Assembly (NCBI GenBank): GCA_963931925.1
Contig: OZ007579.1
Span: 49,426,119 to 49,490,118, forward strand
Direction of reading: 5' to 3'
Source: Onchidella celtica
Taxonomy: Eukaryota > Mollusca > Gastropoda > Systellommatophora > Onchidiidae
Length of the DNA stretch: 64,000 nt
The translations under genes and the position numbers were made by a program. The stretch's first letter is position 1; every line of letters begins with the position of its first letter. The notes below the pieces were generated by a model. The model made no database searches. It had not been told where the DNA came from and saw only the letters and a program-made list of their open reading frames with translations. Of the stretch, positions 42,513 to 53,815 are shown in pieces.

Positions 42513-42785
42513 CACGTTGATCTAGAAGGAAGGTGCTCGACTCACATGCCAAAGGTAATTGGCTCGATCCCCGGTCGGTGCAGGCATGTTTGAATTGTTT
42601 TGTTTTTTTCGGCGGAAAGAAAATTCCTGTCTTTGATCCTATTGTATGTAGGATCCTGCACGTAGTCTTCTCGGATAAGAAGGAAAAACAGCCGGTGTGC
42701 ATGTTGCACACGTTGAAGATACCTTGGCAGTTAAAAGTGGAGAAGAGTAGGCCGAACAAGGCCTCTGCCCGAGCAAAATTCTAAA
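42513..42785 (+). mobile_element. tRNA-derived SINE
   Basis: Head with AAGGTGCTCGACTCACATGCC and a box B-like TGGCTCGATCCCCGG, centre with CTGTCTTTGATCC, 3' module with GTGTGCATGTTGCACACGTTG and tail GAGAAGAGTAGGCCGAACAAGGCC ending GAGCAAAATTC. Same family as 40186-40455. It lies about 80 bp after the putative exon's donor site, i.e. within the presumed intron. Confidence 0.75.
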
Positions 42786-43139
42786 AAAACAACCAAACAA
42801 ATTCCTGTCACAAAAATACACAGAAACAAGGACAACAAAACTAAAAACAAGAAAAACAAGATGTAAATGCCAATGTCTGTGAACCTCCTAAAGTTCAGAC
42901 CCGAACACACACACACACTTTCTCTCTCCCTATACTTTGGCGCTGGTCTACAGGAAACAAAAAAGGAAACAGAGAAACAGCCCGAATGGGAGCCTTTTTG
43001 AGGTCCAAACAAGTCAAGCAACAATGAAACAAGTACGAGCCAAACAAGAACATGTCAGGTGTAAATGCCAAGGGTATCCATTGTCCTAAACAAAGATCTA
43101 AATTCCCACATTCAGAATTTCACTTCGTTATCACCTATG
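42786..43139. other. No feature recognised
   Basis: A-rich non-coding sequence, with an (AC)n patch at 42905-42918. It lies between a SINE tail and the 3' end of the LINE. Confidence 0.5.
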
Positions 43140-43174
43140 CTTTTTTTCTCATTCACTTCACTTCACTTCCGTCT

Positions 43175-44600
43175 GTGATCCGTCCTGGGACGTAGGCCGC
43201 CAACAAGAGCTCTCCAGGCATCCCGGTCTTAGGCCAGTCGCTCCAGCTGTCCTCAGGTGCGACCCATCTTCTTGGTGTCTGCCTCCAAGTCCCGGCGCCA
43301 GGTGTTTTTTTGGCCGGCCTCTTTTCCTTTTCCCTTGCGGGTTTCATGTGAGGGCTTGTCTTGTGGTGCTGGGTACAGGTTTCCTAAACGTATGACCTAT
43401 CCATCCCCAGCGTCTCTGTAGGATTTCTTTATGTACGGACTGCTGTTTCGTTCGCTGCCGCAGGCCCTGGTTGCTGTTGACTTCAGGCCAGCGAATTCGC
43501 AGGATCTTCCTTAGGCAGATGTTGACAAACGTCTGGCTTTTCTCCATGGCCGTGATGGTGGTTTTCCACGTCTCTGCGCCGTACAGTAGAACAGGCTTTA
43601 TGATAGTGTTGAACATCCTGATCTTGGTGTTAATGGTCAGGCCCCTGGAGTTCCAAAAGTTTCTCATTTGCTGGAAAGCTGCCATTGCCTTGCCGATTCG
43701 CACTCTTACATCTGCGTCCGTCCCACCCTGCCTGTCCACGATGCTGATGAGATATGTGAAGCTTTTCACCTCTTCTAGTGCTTCGCCTTCCAGCTTGATG
43801 CGGGTGTCTTTCCTTGCGTTGACCTTGAGGATCTTGCTCTTTCCTCCATGGATGTTGAGCCCGACGCCCGCAGAGTTGTCTGCCACAGTGTTGGTTTTCT
43901 TCTGCATCTGAGATTGGGTATGGGCAAGGAGCGCAAGGTCGTCAGCGAAGTCGAGGGCACCCAGCTGTTGCCAGAGCGTCCACTGGATGCCCTTTCTCTT
44001 CTGGGTCGTAGATGTATTCATTATCCAGTCTATGGCTAGCAGGAACAGGAAAGGTGAAAGGACACAGCCCTGTCTCGCTCCTGTTCGAACTTGGAACTTG
44101 AAGTGTCTATTGTGTATCACTCTACTGGTCACCCCTTCATAGGAGTTCTTGAAGATGTTGGTGATTTTCCTCGGCATTCCATAGTGTCTCATCAACTTCC
44201 AGAGGGTCTTCCTGTCTACGCTGCAGAAGACCTTCTCGGAGTCAATAAAATTGACGTAGAGAGGTGAATTCCATTCCAGTGACTGTTCGAGAATGATGCG
44301 TAGCGTTGCGATCTGGTCTGTACAAGATCTGTCTTTGCGGAATCCGGCCCGTTGGTCACGGAGCAAGAGGTCGACCTCCTCCCTCATCCTGTTTCACAGC
44401 ACCCAATTAAACACTTTGCTTGGTACAGATAGTAGTGTGATCCCTCTGTAGTTTGAACATGAGCCAAGGCCACCTCTCTTCGGGAGCTTGATGAGATAAC
44501 CCTCCTTCCACTCTGATGGGACTTGCTTCTCTGCCCATATCTTCCTGAAGAGTCGGTGAAGCATCTCTACGGTGGTCTCTAAGTCTGCCTTCAGTGCCAA
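43175..44600 (-). pseudogene. RTE-like reverse transcriptase domain and C-terminus
   Basis: The frame 44600-44394 has the N-terminal RT blocks (WKEGYLIKLPKRGG ... NYRGITLLSVPSKVF). After a stop near 44390, the 347-residue frame 44387-43344 continues with QRAGFRKDRSCTDQI, motif A FIDSEKVFCSVDR (the usual AFD is FC here), RQGCVLSPFLF, the catalytic box FADDLALL and a downstream KPVLLYGAETW block. The FADD acidic pair is intact. The frame shifts again near 43344 before the basic C-terminus. It would perform target-primed reverse transcription. The breaks make it inactive. Confidence 0.85.
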
Positions 44601-44647
44601 TGCTGGTATGCTGTCAGGTCCTGCAGACCTGTTATTCCTCAGCTGCT

Positions 44648-45270
44648 TTATGGCCTTGCGGATTTCGTCTTTAGTTGGTGTCCCACAGTCAATGTGCGGA
44701 TCGCTGTCTGCAGGCTGGATATCTGGCGGCTTCTGTGGGGCTGGTCTGTTGATGAATTCTTGAAAATGCTCTTTCCATCTATTTTTTGTCCCTCTTCATC
44801 TGGAATGATCTTTCCCTCTTTGTCCTTCACGGGTCTGTCTGGCTTGCTGAACTCCCTGAAAGCTTGTTGATGGTGGAGTACAGGTCTCGCATATTTCCCA
44901 AGCGGGCTGCTTCTTCTGCTTCATTTGCCAACAACTCCATGTAGTTTCTCTTGTATGCCTTTGCGCTTCTCTTGACGTTTCTGTTCGCCTCTGCATATTC
45001 TGCCTGAACTCTTCTTTGGCAGCTCGTGTGCGCTTGTTGTTTACAGCTGTCTTCTTCATCCTCCTCTCCTCTATCCTCGTCAGTGTCATTGCTGATATCC
45101 ACTCCTTATGTTGTTACTTCACTGTGCCCCATACCTCTTGGCATGGTGACGTCACTGCCTCCTTAACTTTCTGCCACTTCTCGTCTATTGTCCTTTCGTC
45201 CTCCTCCAAGAGCTCCTGTAAGACCTGGTACTTGTTGGAAAGTGTGATCTTGAATTCTTCTAGTTTGATT
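44648..45270 (-). pseudogene. RTE-like linker between endonuclease and RT
   Basis: Charged, helical linker spread over several frames (45102-44827: EAEEAARLGNMRDLYSTINKLSG, then 44830-44648: KDKEGKIIPDEEGQ). It fits the region preceding RT in this LINE class. Frameshifts lie near 44830 and 45110. Confidence 0.6.
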
Positions 45271-45274
45271 GTGT

Positions 45275-46170
45275 CTATAAAAAGGTGGTGTTGTATCGCT
45301 GGTGCTTGTTGTTTTCTCCAGTCCAGTTCTTCTTCAATTTCAGCTTTAATTGGGCTATTACGAGATGATGGTCCGAACCAACGTCCGCTCCTCGCTTGAC
45401 ACGGGCGTCTTGGAGAGATCTCCTGAATTTCTTCCCAATGCATACATGGTCTATCTGGTTTTCGGTTAGCATGTCTGGTGACACCTATGTAGTCTTATGG
45501 ATCCTGTTGTGTTGGAAGAAGCTCCCTCCTATGACTAGATTGGTCGTGGCGCATAGATCGGCAATCTCTCTCCATTGTCATTCATTTCTCCAATACCTTG
45601 CTGCCAAATGATCTCCTCGTAGCCTCTGTTGTCACTTCCTATCTTGGCGTTGAAGTCTCCCATGACAATGGTCATGTTCCGTTGCAGGCGACACTGCACT
45701 ATGGTCAGCAGTCTGTTGTAGAAATCCTCCTTTTCCTCCCCCTCGCTCTCATTTGTTGGGGAGTAGCACTGGGTGACCTCCATGTTGATCCTTCTCTTCT
45801 TGGTTCTAAATATGGCTACAAGGATCCGTGGGCCATGTGCCTCCAAGCCGGTGAGCCCATTTTTTGCTGTCTTTGACATCATCAGGCCTACTCCATGAAT
45901 GTGGGGTGTTCTGTCATCCTCGTAACCAGAGAACAGCAGCATCATTCCTGTGGCTAGCCTCCTTTGTCTGGAACCAGTCAACCTTGTTTCACTGATTCCT
46001 AGAATTTCGAGATTGTATCTATTTAATTCAGTCGCTACTTGTGCATTCTTTCCTGTTTCGAACATGGTTCTAACATTCCATGCTCCTACGTTGATGGTGG
46101 TCCTGTTAGAAATGATGGTCGTCAGCCTAGTAGCTTCCAGACGAATCTGGCTTTCACTACCCGTCGTCAT
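45275..46170 (-). pseudogene. RTE-like apurinic-type endonuclease domain
   Basis: The frame 46170-45535 gives NVGAWNVRTMFETGK, LEILGISETRLTG, GVGLMMSK and VMGDFNAKIG, all conserved blocks of APE-type LINE endonucleases. After a break near 45535 the frame 45484-45275 supplies IDHVCIGKKFRRSL and the terminal SDHHLV with the catalytic Asp-His. It nicks the target DNA for priming. Residues look intact but the protein is split. Confidence 0.85.
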
Positions 46171-46300
46171 AGTTGCTCCATCCTCTCCCAGGGCCGAAGT
46201 GTCTGTTGATCCTCCTGTTGTCGTTTCTGTAGCATGGGGATTTTTTTTTTACGGGCAGGGTCTGCTAACCCCTGGCCCAAACACTGCTCCTTTCTCACCC

Positions 46301-46790
46301 AGGCTTGGGACCGGCCAATGCAGAGATATATTTCTCATTATAGTATTGAAAATTACGGGGGTGAAAGAATGCTTAGATCAGCAGCTGTTTGTGAGTGTTC
46401 CGTGTCCTTATGTTATAAATACTTCGTGTTCAGGACGTACAATGGGGGAGAGACGGTGATAATTATATCAACCGCTCCCATATCGAACGTAACTGAGACG
46501 ATTGCTCGTCAATCAAAGCACAGAATGATTAGAAATTTAGTGGAGACAACATGTTTATTCACATATTTAAGACAAGGAGATACCAGCGATACAGAACACC
46601 GAAACCAACCATCCCTTCCTTCACCCTATGTCCACACACTTTGAGTCATATTCTTTTTACTTCAATTATGATGGCAATTGTTGCAATGTTGACATCGATG
46701 ATAGGCGTGCAAGTCGACGGTTAGAATATGACGAATTGTTTCGCCTCGGTATCCTGTGTCTCGGGTGATACAATAAGACAACGCCAAACA
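46301..46790. other. No gene recognised
   Basis: Possibly the remaining 5' part of the LINE or older unique DNA. Short open frames here (46234-46644) show no family. Confidence 0.4.
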
Positions 46791-46792
46791 TG

Positions 46793-47020
46793 GGGACACG
46801 GTTGTCTAGAGGCAAGGTGCTCGCCTCTCATGCCGAAGGTAACTGGTTCAAATTCCGGTCGATGCAGAGATGTTGGGAATCTGGGATTTTTCTCATATTT
46901 TCCTGTCCCTGATCCTACGATAGGTAGGATCGAGCACCTAGTCTTCTCGGATTAGGACGAAAATCTCTGAGTACCCGTGTGCACGTTGCGCACTTTAAAG
47001 ATACTAGAAGAGCAAGGCCA
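46793..47020 (+). mobile_element. tRNA-derived SINE
   Basis: Head with GAGGCAAGGTGCTCGCCTCTCATGCCGAAGG and box B-like TGGTTCAAATTCCGG, centre TTTTCCTGTCCCTGATCC and AGGTAGGATCGAGCACC, 3' module GTGTGCACGTTGCGCAC, then GAAGAGCAAGGCC. It shares about 220 bp with 40186-40455. It ends next to the LTR of element F. The end of its tail is cut or diverged there. Confidence 0.75.
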
Positions 47021-47038
47021 ACAGACAGCTATAGCACT

Positions 47039-47175
47039 TGACGGACACAACAGGCAGATACACAACCAACTCAAAACCGTCCAGCTCAGTGTAAATCTCG
47101 AGAGTCGTTTATTTCTGTTTATTACCCGAAGTCCTTCTTGGGTTGACTCCGTTCAACACCTCTGCGCACCACACA
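47039..47175 (-). repeat. Putative short 3' LTR of element F
   Basis: A polypurine tract GCTAGGGGGAGG (47187-47176, minus strand) is followed by TGTGTGGTGCGCAG. AATAAACAG and AATAAAC lie inside, and a possible end is TGTGTCCGTCA near 47039. LTRs of roughly 100-250 bp are normal for Mag-like elements. The partner LTR is outside the window, so the limits are provisional. Confidence 0.4.
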
Positions 47176-47204
47176 CCTCCCCCTAGCACAGACATCTCAC
47201 AGAG

Positions 47205-48861
47205 TTATTGATAGCGCCTAGGTGATCGCACTGGTCGTCCTGAACGGGAAGTGAGCTGTCTGTGGTCAAATACAGTTGTGGGTGGATCATTATTGTTTCT
47301 AGTTCTTATGTTAAATTGTGGCTCTTGTGAGACAGGAGGACGGCCTCTGCGCACCGGCTGCTGAAGTTGTACCGGTTCTGATGAGTCCACTCGTGCAGGC
47401 TTAAGGCGATCTACTGAGATGGGTTCGGCACGACCACATCTGTCTATGAGAAATGTTTTATCTCCAGGAGTTAGCACCTTATAAGGACCGGTGTAAGGCC
47501 TTTGTAATGGACTTTTCACTGTATCTGTTCGTATGTAGACATATTTGGATGATAACAAGAACGGTGGTAAGTGCGTAGATGGGTTACTATGGTGGATGGC
47601 TGGCCTAGGTACACGTAGACCGTTTTTGTCTCGGAGAGCTGTTAAAAAATCTGATGCAGATCAAGACTGAGTCTGCGACGGAATTAACTCACCGCGGGAT
47701 AGTCAACGGTTCCCCATAGACAAGTTCTGCCCAGGTCCTCCTTTGGAGTTGTTCTGAGTCCGAGGAGTACCCAAGGTATCTCTTCTGCCCAATTGTTCCC
47801 TGTTAGTCGTGCCTTCAAAGCTGATTTGAGTGTGCGATGAAACCTTTCCACCATCCCATTGGCTTGGGGGTGAAATGATGTTGTCCGATGGAGTCTGACT
47901 CCTAGGCGTCTCGCAATTTCAGCCCACAAGGAAGATGTGAATTGTGAATCACGATCCGACGATATGTCCGCGGGAACCCCGAAGCGAGAGATCCAGCCTC
48001 CAAGGAGAGCCCGAACACATTCTGGTGCTGTAATGTTTGTCATAGGAATTGCCTCTGGCCATCGTGTATTACGGTCAATGATGGTTAGGAGGTAACGGTA
48101 ACCACATGACTGGGGTAATGGACCAACAATATCGATATTGATATGGGAAAATCTTTTGTCAGGTACAGTATATGTCTGAAGGGGCGCCTTGGTATGTTTC
48201 TGAATTTTTGATGCCTGGCAATTGTGACACTCCTTTACCCAATCGCTAATTTGGCGGCTGAGTCCATGCCACACGTATTCTCTGCAATGAGTTTAACAGT
48301 AGCCTTAACTCCTGGGTGAGCAAGGTTATGGACAGCCTCAAACACCGGGCGTCGATAATCTGGCGGAACGATAGGGCGGGCTCTACCAGTTGAAATGTCG
48401 CAGAGAAGCTCTGGTCCTTCATCAGTCAGCTTTGTCGTAGCAATTTTCATGTTTGTGATGGCAGTTTTGTACGCTTGTATGTCTGGACTCAAAATTTGCG
48501 CCTTGGCCATAGCTGTAAAGTCAATGCCTAACGAGACCGCGTTTGTGGAAGTGGAAGCGCGAGAAAGGCCATCGGCAACTACATTCTTCTTTCCCGAGAT
48601 GTGCTTAATATCGGTGGTAAATTCTGAGATAGCAGTCAGTTGCCTTTGCTGACGAGCTGACCATAGTTCAGATGTTTTCGACATTGCGTGGACTAGAGGT
48701 TTGTGGTCTGTGTAGATGGTGAACTGCCTCCCTTCAAGCATATAACGAAAAATGGCGTTTTGCCAAATGGGGGCCCAGAAGCTCTCTGTCAAAAGTACTG
48801 TACTTGATCTCCGGACTACGTAGCTGGCGACTAAAAAAGCCAAGTGGCTCCCAACGACCAT
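47205..48861 (-). pseudogene. Element F pol: end of RNase H and integrase
   Basis: From 48861 downward: RNase H second half (WEPLGFFSRQL, then TIYTDHKPL and NVVADGLSRA), a frameshift near 48745, then the integrase zinc-binding region (HNLAHPGVKAT...) and a second shift near 48255 before CHNCQ. The catalytic core has Asp in NIDIVGPLP, Asp in SSDRDSQF and Glu 36 residues later in GMVERF (D-35-E kept; the usual Gly of DRG is Asp). The C-terminal piece 47558-47205 has a GPYKVL module. Non-functional because of the frameshifts. Confidence 0.85.
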
Positions 48862-51321
48862 TGTCAAGAATAGATTTAATTCATAAATGTTTCCACTGAC
48901 TAAATTTTTGTGAGAGAGCAGTGAGTAATTTTTACAAACGCAATTATTGTGCGAGCCAGCATAACTTGGTCTCGTAAACAATTTGTTTTGAACAGTTTTT
49001 TTTTTATAATAGATAGACAGAAGGTGTGGGGAAGGATAGACGGACAGCGTAGGTGTGCATGACTGAGCACTTTTTATATCTCGTGTTTTGAACTAGGTTT
49101 AGCAAAGAGGGAAGGGGTGAGTAGGAATTAAATGTTATTGAGACTTCTGTTGACGTACAGAAAATACCGTGATCCAGAGTAAAAGCTCGGGGTTTTGAAC
49201 ATGTTAAGAATTTATTGCTATAAAATTACATTTTATTGTCTTGAGTAATTCGACCTTTGATGTCGACCCAAGGTCGTTGCGTAGGGCTGTTACTTAAAAT
49301 AACTCAGTTCGGCAGCTGAGCTAGAAGTGGTTGCACCAATCACAATCCAGGAATTAGACGGTAAGCTGCAGATGCAGTCCAGTATTTAAGGCCATACAGA
49401 ACTTAGTTCTGGGCCACATGTAGACAATCCATTTACGAGGTGGACGGCGATAGTCCTCAGCCAGATGAGAGACATAGAGACGCAGTTGAGCAGTCCATTG
49501 TGAGGAGCCTGATTTAAAGCTCCAGAGCCTAAGCTACTTGGTTTGATATAAACCCACAGCGTTTACATCCAGCGCTCTCACTCCCAGTGAGGGCCGCATG
49601 GTGAGAGTCCATACTAATTTGTAATGATGAAAGTGAACCGTTCTACTTACTTTTGAAGACAGTTTCAGAGCTACCGCCAACGCATGGTTGTACAAGCATT
49701 CTCCATGGCGTGTCTAGAGGAAATGTCCATATCATAACATGTCTCATTGAATTAATAGAATTTAAACTGTTATATCCGTCGCCACGTGCGCGGATTCTAT
49801 TTGGCATATAACTCATATGACCTGCAAGTAGTTAGATTGAATACGTTAGTCTTTATAGAAAGCTGTAGTTTCATTAGTTAGATTCAGTTGCCTTTGAATT
49901 GATATTTATATTTATAATTATATTTGTTACATTAATTCCTGTAATTAAACTGCCCTACAGTTCTGCTAAAAATCAAAGCAATTGATTTATTTAGTTTTTA
50001 GAGTGCAAGTATTTTTTTTTGTGTGTTCGTCGATTGTGGGAGCGGACCTCGAAAGAGTGTCAGTCGAAATATCCCCATCTAACCTGTCGCGATGTGGGTT
50101 ACATGGGGATATTTCGACTGACACTCTTTCGAGGTCCGCTCCCACAATCGACGAACACACAAAAATAAATACTTGCACTCTAAAAACTAAATAAATCAAT
50201 TGCTTGAATTTTAGCAGAACTGTAGGGCAGTTTAATTACAGGAATTAAAGTAACAAATATAATTATAAATATAAATATCAATTCAACGGCAACTGAATCT
50301 AACTAATGAAACTACCGCTTTCTATAAAGACTAACGTATTCAATCTAACTACTTGCAGGTCATATGAGTTATATGGCAAATAGAATCCGCGCACGTGGCG
50401 ACGGATATAACAGTTTAAATTCTATTAATTCAATGAGACATGTTATGATATGGACATTTCCTTTAGACACGCCATGGAGAATGCTTGTACAACCATGCGT
50501 TGTCTGGCGGTAGCTCTGAAACTGTCTTCAAAAATAAGTAGAACGGTTCACTTTCATCATTACAAATTAGTATGAACTCTCACCATGCGGCCCTCACTGG
50601 GAGTGAGAGCGGTGGATGTAAACGCTGTGGGTTTATATCAAACCAAGTAGCTTAGGCTCTGGAGCTTTAAATCAGGCTCCTCACAATGGACTGATCAACT
50701 GCGTCTCTATGTCTCTCATCTGGCTGAGGACTATCGCCGACCACCTCGTAAATGCATTGTCTACATGTGGCCCAGAACTAAGTTCTGTATGGCCTTAAAT
50801 ACTGGACTGCATCTGCAGCTTACCGTCTAATTCCTGGATTGTGATTGGTGCAACCACTTCTAGCTCAGCTGCCGAACTGAGTTATTTTAAGTAACAGCCC
50901 TACGCAACGACCTTGGGTCGACATCAAAGGTCGAATCATTCAAAACAATAAAATGTAATTTCATAGCAATAAATTCTTAACATGTTCAAAACCCCGAGCT
51001 TTTACTCTGGATCACGGTATTTTCTGTACGTCAACAGACGTCTCAATAACATTTAATTCCTACTCACCCCTTCCCTCTCTACTAAACCTAGTTCAAAACA
51101 CGAGATATAAAAAGTGCTCAGTTATGCACACCTACGCTGTCCGTCTATCCTTCCCCACATCTTCTGTCTATCTATTATAAAAAAAAACTGTTCAAAACAA
51201 CTTGTTTACCAGACCAAGTTATGCTGGCTCGCACAATAATTACGTTTGTAAAAATTACTCACTGCTCTCTCACAAAAATTTAGTCAGTGGAAACATTTAT
51301 GAATTAAATCTGTTCTTGACA
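48862..51321. repeat. Palindrome of about 2.4 kb formed by two opposed G LTRs
   Basis: Sequence 48862-50084 is the reverse complement of 50085-51321 except for scattered differences (arms about 97% identical by eye) and a non-palindromic centre of about 25 bases at 50078-50103. Open frames at 49982-50194 (plus) and 49987-50199 (minus) are near-identical because of this symmetry and are not genes. Confidence 0.9.
50085..51321 (-). repeat. 3' LTR of the truncated G element
   Basis: 1237 bp, starting TGTCAAGAACAG (51321) and ending TAACCCACATCGCGACA (50101-50085). It contains CCAATCAC and TATTTAAG promoter-like motifs matching those in LTR B. Confidence 0.85.
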
Positions 51322-51926
51322 CATCCCCCACCCCAGTGAAAACTTAGGGTTTGAACGACACAACTGTCTACTAACGTTGCTATGTGCTAGTACTTTGGAA
51401 AGGGATATATAGTAAAAAATATATCGTTACTGAAAGTCAAAAAAAAAAAAATTCTAAGAACGTGCATTATCGATGGACAATAGCATATGTATATTTATAT
51501 GCGACGTTCTGTGATAATATATAATTATTGTAGCACTTAAGAATTAAAGTGATAAACTTCTCTCACACAGACATACTGTAAAGACTGAAATATTGAGCAA
51601 CGAGCTCATCGCTTCACTGAGCGTAATTTATACATTCATAGAACATGAACGAACAATAGTTAATTAAAGTAATGGTATCCTGGCAGCAGTAGGTCTGGTC
51701 GCTCGGTTTGCCATTTTCTCATCTCATTGACCCGCAGACCAAGGCGTCAAGGTTGTCTGAAACTCAGGTCATGGTCAGGATGGACGCTAGTGGAAAAAGG
51801 AATCACATGGAAATTTTGAGAAAGAATGTCCATAATTGGTAGGACAATATAATGTGAAACCATCCACGGTCTCCGAAAAAGGTGAAAAATGCTCAACCTC
51901 AATATTTAACAGACTATTTTAGAACA
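51322..51926 (-). other. 3' untranslated region of the truncated G element
   Basis: About 0.6 kb between the RNase H stop and the LTR, comparable with the 0.68 kb in element B. It includes the polypurine tract at 51325-51335. No coding frame. Confidence 0.6.
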
Positions 51927-52697
51927 CTAAATCAAACGGGACAATACATCAGCTTGTAAATTATCTTCCCCAGGTATAGCCCGAATAGTAAATTTGTATT
52001 CCTGGAGCGCAAGGCTCCATCTGGTTAGTCGAGCATTCTTGGCTCTGTTCGACTTAAGAAACAGTAATGTTCGATGATCCGTTTCAATTATAAATTCGGA
52101 CATTAATAAGTATCGAGAAAATGCATCTACCGCGTAAACAATTGCGAGGCACTCTCGTTCGACAATCGCATAGCGCGTCTCTCGATCAAGTAATTTCCGG
52201 CTTGCATATGAGCACGGTCGCAAGAAACCGTCACGCTGTTGGAGTAACACGGCGCCTATTCCTTTATCTGATGCATCCGTTCGGACAATGAATGTCTGGC
52301 GTATATCGGGTAAAACAAGCAGGGGGAAAGTAGAAAATAAATTCTGAATAGTCTGAAGGGCATCAGCGCACTGAGGCGTCCAGACGACTCTATTTGGAAC
52401 ATTTTTCCTCGTTAGATCAGATAACGGGGCTGAGAGAGAGGAAAAGTTTGGTATAAATTTCCTGTAATAATTCAAAAGTCCCAACAAGCTGCGGACTTGC
52501 TTTTTAGTTTTAGGAGGTTGCAGTTTCAAAATACTGGATATCTTGCGATCGTCTGGAGTCTGAACCCCGTGGGTTATGGTATGACCCAAAAAGTTTATAT
52601 GGTGATATCCTAGGTACACTTTACTGGGTCGCGCGGTAAGGCCAGCTCGGCGAAGAGCGGCAAAAACTTCACGAAGGGCCATCAAGTGAAAAAGTGA
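51927..52697 (-). pseudogene. G element: C-terminal half of RT and RNase H
   Basis: Starting just after the position of the YxDD box, the frame reads ALREVFAALRRAGLTARPSK, FLGHTITHGVQTPDDRK and VRSLLGLLNYYRKFIPNF, then RNase H with RTDASDKGIGA, IVERECLA, TDHRTLLF and the final QADVLSRL. The whole fragment is collinear with, and very similar to, the pol of element B. It has no internal stop, so the truncation is its only visible defect. The ATG-led frame at 52715 includes a few residues from the flanking LTR end. Confidence 0.9.
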
Positions 52698-52719
52698 TAA
52701 CCCACATCGCGACAACCAT

Positions 52720-53701
52720 GGTTGTACTGCTGAAGGACTGCGCCGACGGCCACATCAGATGCGTCACATGTCAAAGCTAATGGACAATCTGTACATGGAT
52801 GTACCAGCATGGTTGTATCTGCCAATGCTTGTTTACCGGCAAGGAAGCATTGTTTCATTTCCTGGGACCAAATGAGATCTTGGCGTGGTTTGGATATTTT
52901 CAGAGCTTGATAAAGGGGACGCAACATCAAAGCTATGTTTGGAATGAAACGGTGATAAAAGTTTATTATCCCAAGGTACTCTTGGAATGCCTTTACAGTT
53001 CTTGCTTGTGGTAACTTCTTTACTGCCTCAATACGAGACGACATTGGTGCTGAGCCTGACGCAGACACTCGATGTCCCAAAAAATCAAGCGATGCCAATC
53101 CAAAGAGACATTTTTCAAGCTTGATTACCAGTCCGTGGTGTTTTAGTCGCCGGAAAACTGCATTGAGGTCCTCTACGTGAGACTTGGCTGAGGAGCTAGC
53201 CACTAAAATATCATCAAGGTAGACAAATGCGCTGTCTAAATCTTGGAGCACAGAGTCCATGAGCCGTTGAAACGTCTGCGCTGCATTTTTAAGGCCAAAT
53301 GGCATACGTAAAAATTCCCATAAACCAAAAGGCGTGATAACAGCTGTTTTAGGTATATCTTCGGGAGTTACAGGAATCTGATGATATCCCCTCACAAGGT
53401 CAATCTTGGAGAAATATTTTTTTCCAGCCAGGCGAGCCGAAAAGTCTTGAATATAGGGTATCGGATAGCGATCAGGAACTGTGGCATCATTCAGTCTGCG
53501 GTAATCGCCGCAAGGATGTGAGTCTCCGTTACTTTTAGGTACCATGTGTAGTGGGGATGCCCAGGGGCTATTGGATTTCTGTACAATACCCATCTTTTCC
53601 ATTTCCAAAAATTCCTTCTTTGCAGAGGCTAGCTTGTCTGGTGCTAGACGACGTGCACGAGCGAAGACTGGCCTGTCTTTAGTTGGGATAAAATGTTTCA
53701 C
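52720..53701 (-). pseudogene. Element F reverse transcriptase and start of RNase H
   Basis: Conserved RT blocks are all visible: [30 protein letters not shown], motif [31 protein letters not shown] and the intact active site [10 protein letters not shown], followed by [10 protein letters not shown] and the connection domain. RNase H begins with [16 protein letters not shown] and is cut at 52719 by the G insertion. The sequence resumes at 48861. The open frame as listed starts at an internal Met. The true start is further upstream, in the protease frame. Confidence 0.9.
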
Positions 53702-53815
53702 CCCGTGCTTGACTTCAGCAGTGGAGAAGGTTGGCTGTAACAGTTCCGGATAGTCACTGAGAATTTTACGGAACTCATTGCTCGTGGGTTCTATGAGAGC
53801 AAGATCCGAGTTATC

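Larger units (their letters stand above)
43140..46300 (-). mobile_element. RTE-like non-LTR retrotransposon, nearly full coding length, degenerate
   Basis: Along the minus strand: apurinic-type endonuclease, linker, RT, and a short C-terminal region rich in Lys/Arg (RKGKRKRGRPK-like, about 43335-43300). The 3' end is a short run of GTGAA repeats (43152-43170), a tandem-repeat 3' end that fits the RTE clade. At least four frame breaks split the single ORF. The upstream limit is unclear. Sequence before 46170 may be 5' UTR. Confidence 0.75.
50085..52697 (-). mobile_element. 5'-truncated G element with 5-bp target duplication
   Basis: On the minus strand it begins abruptly inside RT (52697), continues through RNase H, 3' UTR and polypurine tract (GGGGTGGGGG, 51334-51325), and ends with a complete LTR (51321-50085). 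The 5' LTR, gag, protease, integrase and the RT active-site half are absent. TAACC flanks both sides. Confidence 0.75.
48862..52714 (+). mobile_element. Solo LTR of family G in RNase H of F, itself split by a truncated G copy
   Basis: The solo LTR is 48862-50084 plus 52703-52714. It starts TGTCAAGAATAG, ends CACATCGCGACA, and totals about 1.24 kb. It is flanked by ACCAT on both sides (48857-48861 and 52715-52719). At its inner break both sides carry TAACC (50080-50084 and 52698-52702). It is related to LTR B (same CCAAT and TATA spacing) but a different subfamily. Confidence 0.8.

Noticed and set aside
43471..46459. Several plus-strand frames over the LINE (for example 45950-46459)
   Set aside because: They are antisense to the endonuclease and RT frames, which show clear conserved blocks.
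49982..50199. Two nearly identical 70-residue frames on opposite strands
   Set aside because: A product of the palindrome centre in opposed LTRs. No gene.
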